64,000 bases of DNA from Chitinophaga pinensis (GTDB lineage Bacteria; Bacteroidota; Bacteroidia; NS11-12g; UBA955), in contig CAMBXL010000010.1 of the NCBI GenBank assembly GCA_945871905.1, positions 1 through 64,000 of the forward strand, in the 5' to 3' direction. Positions 18,107 through 27,069 of this stretch are shown here, piece after piece (positions within the stretch are counted from its first letter, which is position 1; each line of letters begins with the position of its first letter). The notes under the pieces were generated by a model. It searched no databases. It had not been told where the DNA came from and saw nothing but the letters and a program-made list of their open reading frames with translations. A program made the translations under genes and the position numbers.

Positions 18107-18703
18107 TTATTGCAAGTTAGAATCTTTCCACTTGGCAGATTCTATCATTTTAACAATATCTTGTTTTAAAAAATCGACTACCGGAGCGATACTATCAATT
18201 TCAGTTTTTGTATTGAAATAAAGTGCCCCTCTTAAAAAATGTTGTTGACCGTCGCTGATATAAAAATTAAGATTTGTGGCTGTATTCCCTTTGAGTTCAT
18301 AAATAACACCCGAAATATTAGACTGAGGTTTAAACAATTCCGTTTCCTCTATTTCTTCGGCTCTTATGTCGTGTTTGTAAACTAATTTTCTGGTATCGTC
18401 ATATAAATCATTAAATTCATCTCTATTGTTGAACTTCTGATAACTCAAATGCAATGTTGCATTAAAAGGCAAATAGTGAACATTATACCAATGCGGATGC
18501 CAATCTGTTTCAGTTTTTTCGTAAGGAACTACCTGTGCATACGAAGGATACACAAATGAAAAAGGCGCAGAAGTATCAAATGTTAAATACTGTTTTTGTG
18601 GCAAATACAACCTTGGATATGCATGTGGCTTCGGTGAAAAAACAGAATCATCGCAACTATAAATCACGAAACAAACACTCAATATTGCGAACCATTTTAA
18701 CAT
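18107..18703 (-). CDS. gldD: Gliding motility lipoprotein GldD
   Basis: 198 residues, lipobox VIYSC with lipidated Cys17 followed by DD, an export-type signal for surface or outer-membrane lipoproteins in this phylum. The conserved PKPHAYPRLYLP block after the Cys identifies GldD. GldD is required for gliding and type IX secretion in Flavobacterium; its exact biochemical role is unclear. It directly follows gldE (one base), and the mutY-ssb-gldE-gldD order is the arrangement I know from other Bacteroidota. Confidence 0.93.
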   Translation of the reverse strand: MLKWFAILSVCFVIYSCDDSVFSPKPHAYPRLYLPQKQYLTFDTSAPFSFVYPSYAQVVPYEKTETDWHPHWYNVHYLPFNATLHLSYQKFNNRDEFNDLYDDTRKLVYKHDIRAEEIEETELFKPQSNISGVIYELKGNTATNLNFYISDGQQHFLRGALYFNTKTEIDSIAPVVDFLKQDIVKMIESAKWKDSNLQ

Positions 18704-18704
18704 T

Positions 18705-20036
18705 TTATTTAATGACTACTTTTATACGTTTAATTCTTCTATTGTCAACCGCTTCGACTATAAAACTGAAATTTTGGTAAATTATTGTTTCATTGAGTTG
18801 TGGAATTCTTCCTGCTATTTCCATTAACATTCCTGCAACTGACTCAGAATCTCCTTTTACTTTTTCAAAAAACTCGCTGTCTATGTCTATTACTTTACAA
18901 AAGTCATTGATTAACATTTTACCTTCAATAACATAAGTATTGGCATCCAAACGACTGTAATTGATTTGGTCATCATCAAATTCGTCATTTATTTCTCCAA
19001 AAATCTCTTCTAAAATATCCTCCATGGTAACAATTCCAAGCTTACCTCCATATTCATCTACTACTATTGCCATGTGATTGCGTTCCTCTTGAAACTCTTC
19101 GAGCAACACATCTATACGCTTGGTATCAGGAACATAAAAAGGAGGTTTTAATATTTTTTTCCAATCGTAATGGTCAGGTTCATTAATGTGTGGCAATATT
19201 TCTTTGACAAACAAAATGCCACAAATATTATCAAACGACTCATCATAAATAGGGAATCGGCTGTATCCTAATTCATTCACTTTTTGAAGAAGTTCCTTGA
19301 AAGAAATATTGACATCCAGAGCAGAAACATCAACCCTTCCCTTCATAATTTGCCTAACTGTTTTATTGCCGAAATTAACAATTCCTTTTAGAATTTCTTT
19401 TTCTTCCATTCCCGTTTTTGAGTCGGAAGTTATATCGATGGCGTGAGTAAGTTCATCAGCAGAAACGGTGTGTTCGTGAATTTTAACTCTTTTATCAATA
19501 ATAGAAGAGAATTTGAGTAAAGGAACAATGATTATATAAAACATCTTCTCTAAAAAAACAAGTGGAAACGCCATGAATTTGGAGATAAAACGATTCTTTT
19601 TAATGGAATATATTTTAGGAATTACCTCCCCAAACAAAAGCAATATAAAGGTCACCATTAGGACTTTAATAACAAATTCAACATTTTCATCTTTAAAAAC
19701 AAATACAGAATCAATTAAATTTGAACTAACAATAATCATGGAAACATTAACAAAATTGTTAGCAATTAAAACCGTTGCAAGAAGCTTTTTAGGAGTTTGC
19801 AGTAGCGTCAAAATAGCTTTATTCGAGGGGGTTTCATGACCTTTAATTTCTTCCATATCTTTAGAAGACAAAGAGAAAAGTGCATTTTCAGAGGCTGAAA
19901 ATAAGGCAGATAAGATTAAGAAAACTACGATTAATAATAAAGAGCCAATAATTGATGGAATAGATTCTTGAATCAATTGAAAATCTATAATCGATTGAAT
20001 TACAAAAGAAACGGGATAAGGGTCGTCTGAAATCAT
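18705..20036 (-). CDS. gldE: Gliding motility-associated protein GldE (CNNM/CorB-like)
   Basis: 443 residues. Three to four membrane helices make up the N-terminal DUF21/CNNM domain (about 20-190), followed by a CBS pair (about 210-335; RQIMKGRVDVSALD, YSRFPIYDESFDNICGIL, MAIVVDEYGGKLGIVTMEDI) and a CorC_HlyC domain (about 350-440). CNNM proteins are linked to Mg2+ or other divalent-ion transport; GldE is known genetically to act with GldD. Located between ssb (11 bases) and gldD (one base) in one operon. Confidence 0.93.
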   Translation of the reverse strand: MISDDPYPVSFVIQSIIDFQLIQESIPSIIGSLLLIVVFLILSALFSASENALFSLSSKDMEEIKGHETPSNKAILTLLQTPKKLLATVLIANNFVNVSMIIVSSNLIDSVFVFKDENVEFVIKVLMVTFILLLFGEVIPKIYSIKKNRFISKFMAFPLVFLEKMFYIIIVPLLKFSSIIDKRVKIHEHTVSADELTHAIDITSDSKTGMEEKEILKGIVNFGNKTVRQIMKGRVDVSALDVNISFKELLQKVNELGYSRFPIYDESFDNICGILFVKEILPHINEPDHYDWKKILKPPFYVPDTKRIDVLLEEFQEERNHMAIVVDEYGGKLGIVTMEDILEEIFGEINDEFDDDQINYSRLDANTYVIEGKMLINDFCKVIDIDSEFFEKVKGDSESVAGMLMEIAGRIPQLNETIIYQNFSFIVEAVDNRRIKRIKVVIK

Positions 20037-20047
20037 TAAAAAATCAA

Positions 20048-20446
20048 TTAATAAGAATTAGGATCATTGTGAGAATCGTGACCAATTTCTGTCCTTTCGA
20101 TAAAATCGCTAGGAACATTGCTTGGAGAAGAGACTAGTTGAAATTGTAAAGCTCGTATTTTTATTAAACTTTTTTTATTTCCATCTTTATCAACCCAAGA
20201 TTCATTTTTAAGTTTCCCTTCAATAAAACACGTTCTGCCTTTTTTAAGAACTTTTTCAGCATTTTTGGCTAAAGCATCCCACATTTCTATATTATGCCAA
20301 TCCGTTTGTTCTATTTTATTTCCACTTTTATCCAAAAACACCTCGTTTGTAGCCATAGTAAAATTAGCAACAACACGGTTGTTATCGAAATATCGAACTT
20401 CAGGATCTTTCCCTAATCGACCTAATAAAAACACTTTATTTACCAT
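20048..20446 (-). CDS. ssb: Single-stranded DNA-binding protein without acidic tip
   Basis: 132 residues. The OB fold is intact (about 1-105; VNKVFLLGRLGKDPEVRYF, TDWHNIEMWDALAKNAEKVLKKG, FIEGKLKNESWVD). The C-terminal tail is only about 27 residues and ends HNDPNSY instead of the usual acidic DD(I/L)PF that recruits partner proteins. The stop is a clean TAA and no other frame restores the tip. It could be an auxiliary Ssb with another full-length copy elsewhere. Position between mutY and gldE matches the conserved cluster. Confidence 0.93.
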   Translation of the reverse strand: MVNKVFLLGRLGKDPEVRYFDNNRVVANFTMATNEVFLDKSGNKIEQTDWHNIEMWDALAKNAEKVLKKGRTCFIEGKLKNESWVDKDGNKKSLIKIRALQFQLVSSPSNVPSDFIERTEIGHDSHNDPNSY

Positions 20447-20468
20447 AATAACTTAAAAAAGACATTAA

Positions 20469-21512
20469 TTAACCATGCAAATGTAATACTATTTTTTCTA
20501 TCAATTTGGGAATTGGATATTTTTTATAAGAATCTTCATCAACTTTAATCCATTCTTTTTCAGTTCTAAAAGATTTATTATCAATGAAACAAGACCATAC
20601 TTTGACCAATATTTTTTGATGTGTCAACTGATGCGACAAATCCATTTCAAATTTAATATTCAATGCATCACCCCATTGTTTTTCATTCATCATCAACACC
20701 ATCTCCGATTCATCAACAAGTGTATTGGTCTCAATTAAAGGCAATTGATACATATTTTCCCAAATGTCTTTTTGAGTTCGCTTTTCCATGTAAAATGTTC
20801 CATCAACATTAAAATAAATGTAATTAAAAACCCTCGTTTTCACTTTGACTTTATTCAGCTTGACTGGCAATTGATTGATGCTTCCTTTCTTATATGCTTC
20901 ACAAAAAGACAAAACAGGGCAATTATGACAAAGTGGTTGAACCGGTTTACAAACTATTGCCCCCATTTCCATCATGGCATTATTAAAGGTAGATGGTTTT
21001 TGGTTGACCATCATTTCTGACAATATTTGCTGGAAAGCCGAATAAGTTTTGGGTTGATTGATAGGCAAATCAATATTATAAAGGCGTGCAATAAAACGAT
21101 ATACATTACCATCCAATACTGGGTAAGGCAATTCATAAGCCATAGAAGTAATAGCAGAAGCAGTATAAGGACCAACTCCGGAGAGTTTTAATACTTCATT
21201 ATAAGTACTTGGGAAAATCCCATTGTAATCATTAACGACGGTTTGGGCAGCCTTATATAGATTTCTAGCTCTTGAATAATAACCCAAACCTTGCCACAAC
21301 TTCAGAACATCTTCCTCTTTTGCGGATGCCAAATGATTAATTGTTGGAAAAAATTCAATAAATTTATGATAGTAATTGAGCCCTTGAATAACTTGTGTTT
21401 GTTGCAAAATAATTTCAGACAACCATATATAATAGGGGTTATTTGTTGCTCTCCAAGGCAAATCTCTTTTATTTTTTTGATACCATTGTAAAATATTTAA
21501 AACAATTTGCAT
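20469..21512 (-). CDS. mutY: A/G-specific adenine DNA glycosylase MutY
   Basis: 347 residues. Helix-hairpin-helix glycosylase with catalytic Glu33 (EIILQQTQ), LSGVGPYTASA hairpin (about 110-120), catalytic Asp134 (LDGNVYRF) and a [4Fe-4S] site Cys188-x6-Cys195-x2-Cys198-x5-Cys204. A NUDIX-like 8-oxoG recognition domain forms the C-terminus (about 225-347). It removes adenine mispaired with 8-oxoguanine. First gene of the mutY-ssb-gldE-gldD operon, divergent from the HU gene. Confidence 0.97.
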   Translation of the reverse strand: MQIVLNILQWYQKNKRDLPWRATNNPYYIWLSEIILQQTQVIQGLNYYHKFIEFFPTINHLASAKEEDVLKLWQGLGYYSRARNLYKAAQTVVNDYNGIFPSTYNEVLKLSGVGPYTASAITSMAYELPYPVLDGNVYRFIARLYNIDLPINQPKTYSAFQQILSEMMVNQKPSTFNNAMMEMGAIVCKPVQPLCHNCPVLSFCEAYKKGSINQLPVKLNKVKVKTRVFNYIYFNVDGTFYMEKRTQKDIWENMYQLPLIETNTLVDESEMVLMMNEKQWGDALNIKFEMDLSHQLTHQKILVKVWSCFIDNKSFRTEKEWIKVDEDSYKKYPIPKLIEKIVLHLHG

Positions 21513-21519
21513 AGTTTTG
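21512..21519 (+). promoter_or_regulatory. -7 promoter element (TAGTTTTG) of the HU-like gene
   Basis: Exact TAnnTTTG match, 38 bases before the HU start; it overlaps the first base of mutY on the other strand. No -33 TTTG at 19 bases. Confidence 0.5.
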
Positions 21520-21557
21520 CGTTTAAGTAGTTAAATATAAGAAGATTAATACAATAT

Positions 21558-21878
21558 ATGACAAAAGCAGACATCATCAGCGAAATTTCAGAGAAAACAG
21601 GTATCGACAAAGTTATCGTTTCTGAATCAATTGAAACATTTTTCAAGGTAATGAAATCTAACATGGCTAGCGGCGAAAATATATATTTTCGCGGATTTGG
21701 CAGTTTTATTTTGAAAAAAAGAGCAAAAAAAGTGGCTAGAAACATTTCTAAGAACACTGCATTGGTAATTGACGAGCACTTTATTCCAAAATTTAAACCG
21801 GCAAAAGTATTTGTTGAAAAAATTAAAACTTCTATTCCTGCGAACTTTGTTCCTAAAAAAGAGGAAAAAGAATATTAA
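21558..21878 (+). CDS. HU/IHF-family DNA-binding protein
   Basis: 106 residues, about 15 longer than classic HU because of a basic/acidic C-terminal extension ending PKKEEKEY. The family fold is clear: MTKADIISEIS helices, FRGFGSF turn near residues 44-50, and the DNA-binding arm with VARNISKN and FIPKFKPAK. It bends and compacts DNA. It starts a plus-strand run with a TPR protein, AURKAIP1/COX24-type protein and RNase G. The order mutY | HU-TPR-rng is familiar in this phylum. Confidence 0.93.
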   Translation: MTKADIISEISEKTGIDKVIVSESIETFFKVMKSNMASGENIYFRGFGSFILKKRAKKVARNISKNTALVIDEHFIPKFKPAKVFVEKIKTSIPANFVPKKEEKEY

Positions 21879-21887
21879 TTTTGCAGA

Positions 21888-22691
21888 ATGAATAAATCTC
21901 TCATAAAAGCAACCTTATGGGTTGCTTTTTTTGTTTTAACAGCCTCATTGACTTACTTCGGTTTAAACAGAAGTAATGCTAGTATTGACTTTAAAGCTTT
22001 AAACAAAGAAAAAAACCTAGCACAATCTGCTTCCATCAAGGAAGAATTTGATAATTTAATAAAAAACATTGGCAGTAGTACAACTGTAGTTAAACCAGAC
22101 GTATTGACTAGCACCGACACAACAAGATTGGCTCTATCTATCCAACTTCTAGATACTATGAAACAGTATTTGTATGCGGCTGTATTATCCGAGAAACTGG
22201 CAACTATACAAAATAATCCAACTAAATTTCACGACGCGGCTAAGTATTATTTAATGGAACTTTACAATCACGAAGCCGAGAAAAATGAGTTAATGATAAC
22301 CAAAAAAGCAAGAGAAAATCTAGAAAAAACACTTGCTTTGAAACCCAAAAACAATGAAGCTAAAATCGATTTAGCAGTTTCAATTTACAATATAAATAGA
22401 ATGCAAGCGCCTGAAAGTCAGTCAGATTTAATGCGCCCAGCCCTATTGTTAAAAGAAGTAATAACAGTGGATTCAAACAACTTAGATGCCTTGTATTATT
22501 TAGGGAAATTGTCAATTGAGACAAATCAATTTGAAAAAGCTATTGAAAGATTTAAAAAATTAGTATCTTTGCAACCCCAAAATTCAGATTTCTACTTTGA
22601 ATTAAGTCAGATTTATGCATTAATGGGAAATAAAGAAGAATCAGAACTTTGGAACAAAAAAGGCCAAAGTTTAAACAAAACCATAAAATAA
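21888..22691 (+). CDS. Membrane-anchored tetratricopeptide-repeat protein
   Basis: 267 residues with one N-terminal membrane helix (about 7-25) and helical repeats in the last half: LEKTLALKPKNNEAKIDLAV, LDALYYLGKLSIETNQFEKA and FYFELSQIYALMGNKEESE fit the TPR pattern. Probably exposed to the periplasm and acting as a scaffold; partner unknown. Nine bases after HU and nine before the small ribosomal-type gene. Confidence 0.82.
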   Translation: MNKSLIKATLWVAFFVLTASLTYFGLNRSNASIDFKALNKEKNLAQSASIKEEFDNLIKNIGSSTTVVKPDVLTSTDTTRLALSIQLLDTMKQYLYAAVLSEKLATIQNNPTKFHDAAKYYLMELYNHEAEKNELMITKKARENLEKTLALKPKNNEAKIDLAVSIYNINRMQAPESQSDLMRPALLLKEVITVDSNNLDALYYLGKLSIETNQFEKAIERFKKLVSLQPQNSDFYFELSQIYALMGNKEESELWNKKGQSLNKTIK

Positions 22692-22700
22692 AAGATAATT

Positions 22701-22790
22701 ATGCCAAGCGGAAAAAAAAGAAAAAGACACAAAATTGCAACCCACAAACGCAAAAAAAGATTGAGAAAAAATCGTCACAAGAAAAAATAG
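22701..22790 (+). CDS. AURKAIP1/COX24-domain small basic protein
   Basis: A 29-residue, very basic protein (MPSGKKRKRHKIATHKRKKR... to a KKK end) with no acidic residue. The KKRKRHKIATHKRKK core is the AURKAIP1/COX24 signature, the family of mitochondrial ribosomal protein mS38. In Bacteroidota it is encoded as a tiny gene just before RNase G, exactly as here. A role as a ribosomal protein is expected from the family. It is ten bases after the TPR gene stop and 36 before the rng start. Confidence 0.88.
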   Translation: MPSGKKRKRHKIATHKRKKRLRKNRHKKK

Positions 22791-22826
22791 TTTTTTCTAG
22801 TCATTAATTTATAAAAATCAATTGTT

Positions 22827-24374
22827 GTGAATGAGCTTGTCATTGATAAGAACTCAAATGGCATTGATGTGGCCTTATTGTACAATAAACAATTAACGGA
22901 GCTACATAAAGAAGACCATGTATCATCTTTCCAAATAGGAGATGTTTACCTAGCAAAAGTAAAAAAGATAATGCCGAATTTAAACGCGGCATTCCTTGAT
23001 GTGGGTCACGAAAGAGACGCATTTCTACACTATACCGATTTAGGAATTCATTTTAAATCTGTACAGAAACTAAGTAAAATAGTGATACAAGGTGGACTTA
23101 AAAATGCCAGTCTTGCTGAGTTTGAAACTGAAGAACCTATTGTAAAAACAGGTAAAATTTCAGACCTCCTAAAAAAAGGTGATGAAATACTTGTGCAAAT
23201 TTTTAAAGAACCTATCGGCACAAAAGGCCCTCGTATAACTTGCGACCTCTCTTTTGCCGGTAGATTCTCTGTTATTGTTCCTTTTGGGGACAAAACCTCT
23301 ATATCTAAAAAGATAGCAGATGTTGGTCATAAAAAACGCCTAAAACAAATGCTTGACAAAATCAAGCCTGCTAATTTTGGCGTTATAATAAGAACTGTTG
23401 CCGAAGATGCTGGAATCGAAGAAATAGAACTTGACCTTAATAATTTAATTGGTCAATGGGAAAAATTGATAGCAAATTCAAGAAATGCCCACCCTGTAAA
23501 AAAAGTATTGGGTGAAATTTCTAGAACGGAAGCTTTACTTAGAGATTTGTTAAACGATGAATTTTCAAACATTCATGTTAATGACTCTGATTATGCCGCT
23601 AAGCTTAAAGAATATATCTCGAATATTGCTCCTGGTAAAGAATCATTGGTAAGATACTACAATAGTAAAGTGCCAATTTATCAGCACTTTGGGGTTGACA
23701 AACAAATAAAAAGCGCTTTTGGTAAAAATGTAATGTTCAGTAATGGTGCTTACCTAATTATAGAACATACAGAAGCTATGCACGTTATTGACGTGAATAG
23801 TGGAAGAAAAACGACTGATGCTGAAAGTCAACAAGAAAATGCCCTCAAAATAAATTTGGAGGCTACCAAAGAAATTGCTCGTCAATTAAGACTGCGCGAT
23901 TTGGGAGGTATCATTGTCATTGATTTCATCGACTTAAAAAGTCCTGCTCACAAAAAAGACTTGCACGATTTCCTAACAGATTCGATGAAGTCGGACCGTT
24001 CTAGACATAACATTTTACCTATGAGTAAATTTGGATTGGTGCAAATTACAAGAGAACGTGTAAGACCTGAAATGAATATCAACACATCTGAACTTTGCCC
24101 TAGCTGCAATGGAACCGGTGCTGTGGTCTCAAGTATGCTTTTAGGTGACAGTATCGAAGAAAAACTGTGTTACATTTGGGATACTCAAAATATTAAAAAC
24201 TTAAGATTAAAAGTTAACCCAATTATAAAAGCCTACCTTACCAAAGGAGGAATGAAAAGTGTAAGATGGAATTGGTATTGGAAATACAAAAAATGGGTAA
24301 AAGTCATTGCAGACCCTCAATACCATTTAACTGACTTTAGTATTTTCAACGAATTTGGTGACGAACTTAACTAA
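22827..24374 (+). CDS. rng: Ribonuclease E/G family protein (RNase G)
   Basis: 515 residues starting at a GTG (MNELVIDKN), the only start that keeps the conserved N-terminus. An S1 RNA-binding domain lies at about 35-135 (GDVYLAKVKKIMPNLNAAFLD), the catalytic Mg2+ residues at IDVNSGR and IVIDFIDL (Asp in each), and a zinc-link pair Cys424-x-x-Cys427 (CPSCNGTG). It cleaves single-stranded AU-rich RNA, including rRNA precursors. Last gene of the HU-TPR-AURKAIP1 run; convergent with the YkgJ-like gene two bases away. Confidence 0.96.
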   Translation: MNELVIDKNSNGIDVALLYNKQLTELHKEDHVSSFQIGDVYLAKVKKIMPNLNAAFLDVGHERDAFLHYTDLGIHFKSVQKLSKIVIQGGLKNASLAEFETEEPIVKTGKISDLLKKGDEILVQIFKEPIGTKGPRITCDLSFAGRFSVIVPFGDKTSISKKIADVGHKKRLKQMLDKIKPANFGVIIRTVAEDAGIEEIELDLNNLIGQWEKLIANSRNAHPVKKVLGEISRTEALLRDLLNDEFSNIHVNDSDYAAKLKEYISNIAPGKESLVRYYNSKVPIYQHFGVDKQIKSAFGKNVMFSNGAYLIIEHTEAMHVIDVNSGRKTTDAESQQENALKINLEATKEIARQLRLRDLGGIIVIDFIDLKSPAHKKDLHDFLTDSMKSDRSRHNILPMSKFGLVQITRERVRPEMNINTSELCPSCNGTGAVVSSMLLGDSIEEKLCYIWDTQNIKNLRLKVNPIIKAYLTKGGMKSVRWNWYWKYKKWVKVIADPQYHLTDFSIFNEFGDELN

Positions 24375-24376
24375 GT

Positions 24377-24862
24377 TTATAACTCAATTTTTATTAATTT
24401 TTCTAATAGGTGATGAACCGCAGGGCAAACTGCTGTGTTCACCATGGTCAAAGTTTTACGTTTGATAAAAACATCCTCGTCAGTGTAAGGAAACCTTGCA
24501 CAATCCGAAGGTCTTACGTCATAAATTTGGCATGTATTGTTTTGATTCAAAAAGGAACATGGGCTGTTGAGTAATACCCAATCATTGTCTTCGTCCAACT
24601 TTAAATATTTTTCAATCAAATCCGTTTCTTTGATTTTTAAATACTTACTAATTCGTTTAATATCAGTTGCTTTAAAAGTAGGACTGTGATTTTTGCAGCA
24701 GTTAGCGCAATCAAGGCAATCAATTTTAGAAAAAACTTCCTCGTGTAAATCGGGTAATTGTTTGATTAACTTAGAAGGATTGACCTTATTCAATACCAAT
24801 TGGTATCTTTTTTTATTGGTTCGACTGAGTTTTTTCCATTGATCATCCTTACTCCAATCCAT
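24377..24862 (-). CDS. YkgJ family cysteine-cluster protein
   Basis: 161 residues. Cys49, Cys52, Cys55, Cys56, Cys102, Cys111, Cys121 and Cys146 form the zinc- or iron-chelating pattern of the YkgJ/UPF0153 family (CLDCANCC, PCSFLNQNNTCQIYDVRPSDC). Function unknown for the family. It is four bases after a cell-wall peptidase gene and belongs to the ferredoxin-peptidase-YkgJ operon. Confidence 0.9.
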   Translation of the reverse strand: MDWSKDDQWKKLSRTNKKRYQLVLNKVNPSKLIKQLPDLHEEVFSKIDCLDCANCCKNHSPTFKATDIKRISKYLKIKETDLIEKYLKLDEDNDWVLLNSPCSFLNQNNTCQIYDVRPSDCARFPYTDEDVFIKRKTLTMVNTAVCPAVHHLLEKLIKIEL

Positions 24863-24866
24863 TGTA

Positions 24867-25610
24867 TTAAGAATGTAATCTTCTAAAAGCTATTGCTTGG
24901 TAATCAAATTGCTTGTCAACCGTCATTGTGTTTTTTGCAAGCGTATCTATGCGAACAATGCCACTTGCATGAATTACTTCTGTTTTACTCAGCATTATTC
25001 CAACATGCGAAACTTTAGATTGGTCTTCTTTTTTAAAAAACACCAAATCACCGGCTTGAAGTTCATCGCGTTCTACCGAAACGCCCATTTCTATTTGTTG
25101 AGAAGTATCTCTTTTAATTTTAATCCCTAAAGCCTTAAATACCATTTGAACATAACCAGAACAATCGATACCCATGTAGGTTCTTCCACCCCACAAATAG
25201 GGAGAATTGAGGAAAGATTTCGCTACATTTTCCAATTGTATTCGGAAAGGCAGGTGGTGGTTGGGCTTTAAATTGTGTTTTAATTCATATAGCTCATCCC
25301 CTATTTTAAATTTCCCATTGTGAGGAATCATGCCACCACAAGGAATGAAAACTCTTTTTTTCAAACAGAAAGCTTCCGCATACAAAGTATCACAAACTTT
25401 TGTAAAATCTGGATTAAAGGGCTGAATAGTATTGGAACTTATCCAACCTTCATAGTCATCAAAGTCTGTTTTAATTTTGGCCCATTCCTCATCTTTTTTG
25501 AGAATATAATAAGACTCACCAAATACCAAAGCAGAAATCATCTCTGCGCTCGAAGCCGGTTCTTGCCTAATTGGCACATAGGATTGTAGACAAGTCCCCT
25601 TATTATCCAT
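24867..25610 (-). CDS. NlpC/P60 (C40) peptidase with SH3-like domains
   Basis: 247 residues. One or two bacterial SH3-like segments (about 8-62 and 75-115) precede the NlpC/P60 domain with catalytic Cys150 (GIDCSGYVQ), His202 (SHVGIML) and a third polar residue, His214 (VIHASG). Such enzymes cut gamma-D-Glu-meso-Dap bonds in peptidoglycan peptides (dipeptidyl-peptidase VI type). No classic signal peptide is visible, so it may act on cytosolic muropeptides during recycling. It lies four bases after the ferredoxin gene. Confidence 0.93.
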   Translation of the reverse strand: MDNKGTCLQSYVPIRQEPASSAEMISALVFGESYYILKKDEEWAKIKTDFDDYEGWISSNTIQPFNPDFTKVCDTLYAEAFCLKKRVFIPCGGMIPHNGKFKIGDELYELKHNLKPNHHLPFRIQLENVAKSFLNSPYLWGGRTYMGIDCSGYVQMVFKALGIKIKRDTSQQIEMGVSVERDELQAGDLVFFKKEDQSKVSHVGIMLSKTEVIHASGIVRIDTLAKNTMTVDKQFDYQAIAFRRLHS

Positions 25611-25614
25611 TGAT

Positions 25615-25962
25615 TTAAAGATGTAATCTAGACTTTCTTTCTAAAAGAATTTCTTCATTTTCCACTTTTTCAGGATCAGGTACACAACAGTCAACCGGAC
25701 ATACTGCAGCACATTGCGGTTCTTCATGAAAACCCATACACTCTGTACATTTATCAGGGACTATGTAATAAACCTCTTGACTTATTGGTGCAAATTTTTC
25801 TTCAACATCCACAACAGTACCATCCATCAGAACATAGGTTCCACTCACATTTGTACCGTCTTTTATTCTCCATTCAACACCACTTTCATAGATTGCATTA
25901 TTGGGACACTCAGGTTCACAGGCGCCACAATTGATACATTCATCTGTTATTTTAATTGCCAT
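25615..25962 (-). CDS. 4Fe-4S dicluster ferredoxin
   Basis: 115 residues with two cluster motifs: [12 protein letters not shown] near residues 12-23, and a second at about 74-95 ([18 protein letters not shown]) whose second and third Cys are separated by an insertion, as in the YfhL-type ferredoxins. A low-potential electron carrier in the cytosol; its partner is not evident here. First gene of the minus-strand operon. Confidence 0.95.
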   Translation of the reverse strand: MAIKITDECINCGACEPECPNNAIYESGVEWRIKDGTNVSGTYVLMDGTVVDVEEKFAPISQEVYYIVPDKCTECMGFHEEPQCAAVCPVDCCVPDPEKVENEEILLERKSRLHL

Positions 25963-26162
25963 AATTAACTGCGAAATTCGATATAATTTTTTGCTTTGTC
26001 AAATAAAGCGTATTAAAAATTTGTAACCGTTTAAAATGATTATCTTAAACTAGACACTCCGTTAAATAATCTTCTTCAAAAATGTATTGGAATAAATTTC
26101 CTTTTATTTAATCATGTAATTAAAAAAAGGAATTTTATAAGCTTTCAATAGGCAAAAAAAGT

Positions 26163-26170
26163 GACTTTTG
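26163..26170 (+). promoter_or_regulatory. -7-like element (GACTTTTG) of the SDR gene
   Basis: Matches TAnnTTTG with one mismatch, 24 bases before the ATG at 26195. A TTG in frame with the gene lies inside this element, which argues against starting there. Confidence 0.4.
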
Positions 26171-26194
26171 ACCCTTAATAAACATCAATCAAAA

Positions 26195-26935
26195 ATGAAA
26201 AACAAAACCGTTATTATCACCGGTTCCGCTTCAGGAATTGGTAAAGCAAGCGCTGAATTGTATGCTCAGTTGGGTGCCAATGTCGTCATTTCCGACATAC
26301 AAGAAGTAGAGGGAAAAGCCATAACTGCAGCTATCAATTCAAAGGGAGGTAAAGCCTCTTTTTTCAAGACCGATGTTTCCAAGCCAGAGGACATGCAAGC
26401 TTTGGTTGCATTTGCTGTAAAAACATACGGCAAATTGGATATAGCGGTGAACAATGCGGGCATAGGTGGTGAACTTAATCCTATTGTTGAAATGAGCATT
26501 GAAGGTTGGCAAAAAGTAATTTCCATTAATTTGAGTAGTCTATTTTATGGCATGAAATACCAAATAGAAGCGATGCTAAAAAACGGTGGTGGAAGTATTG
26601 TTAATATTTCCTCCATTTTAGGTGCTGTTGGTTTTGCAGGTTCGTCAGGATATAGTGCTGCCAAACACGGCGTAATTGGCCTAACTCAAACAGCAGCCTT
26701 AGAATATGCGGCACAAAATATTCGTATCAATGCAGTTGGACCCGGATTTATAGACACTCCACTTCTCAAAGCTTTGGACGATGAAATGAAAAAACAAATT
26801 GTTTCACTACATCCCATTGGACGTTTGGGGAAAAGTGAAGAAATTGCAGAAATGATACTTTGGTTGAGTAGCGACAAAGCGTCATTTGTAAACGGCAGTT
26901 ACCATCCTATTGATGGTGGTTACTTGGCAAAATAA
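26195..26935 (+). CDS. Short-chain dehydrogenase/reductase
   Basis: 246 residues from the ATG (MKNKTVIITGS). Classical SDR: NAD(P)-binding TGSASGIG at 9-16, NNAG at 86-89, catalytic Ser near 139-140 and Tyr153-x3-Lys157 (YSAAK), and a C-terminal NGSYHPIDGGYLA typical of the glucose 1-dehydrogenase/FabG-like group. The Asp-Ile after the second strand (VVISDIQ) favours NAD(H). Substrate cannot be assigned. Stand-alone gene with about 230 bases of upstream spacer. Confidence 0.93.
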   Translation: MKNKTVIITGSASGIGKASAELYAQLGANVVISDIQEVEGKAITAAINSKGGKASFFKTDVSKPEDMQALVAFAVKTYGKLDIAVNNAGIGGELNPIVEMSIEGWQKVISINLSSLFYGMKYQIEAMLKNGGGSIVNISSILGAVGFAGSSGYSAAKHGVIGLTQTAALEYAAQNIRINAVGPGFIDTPLLKALDDEMKKQIVSLHPIGRLGKSEEIAEMILWLSSDKASFVNGSYHPIDGGYLAK

Positions 26936-27042
26936 ACCCATATTTATTCAAAACTATAGTTAACAAACTCTTTAATGACATACGTTATCTAAAAAATAAC
27001 ATTTCATGATAAGAAACATTTTTTATATAAAATCAATTCCCT

Positions 27043-27050
27043 TAATTTCG
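27043..27050 (+). promoter_or_regulatory. -7-like element (TAATTTCG) of the VIT gene
   Basis: One mismatch to TAnnTTTG, 19 bases before the ATG. The same variant octamer stands before the ACMSD gene. Confidence 0.35.
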
Positions 27051-27069
27051 TTAATAAAAAGTAAAAGAA

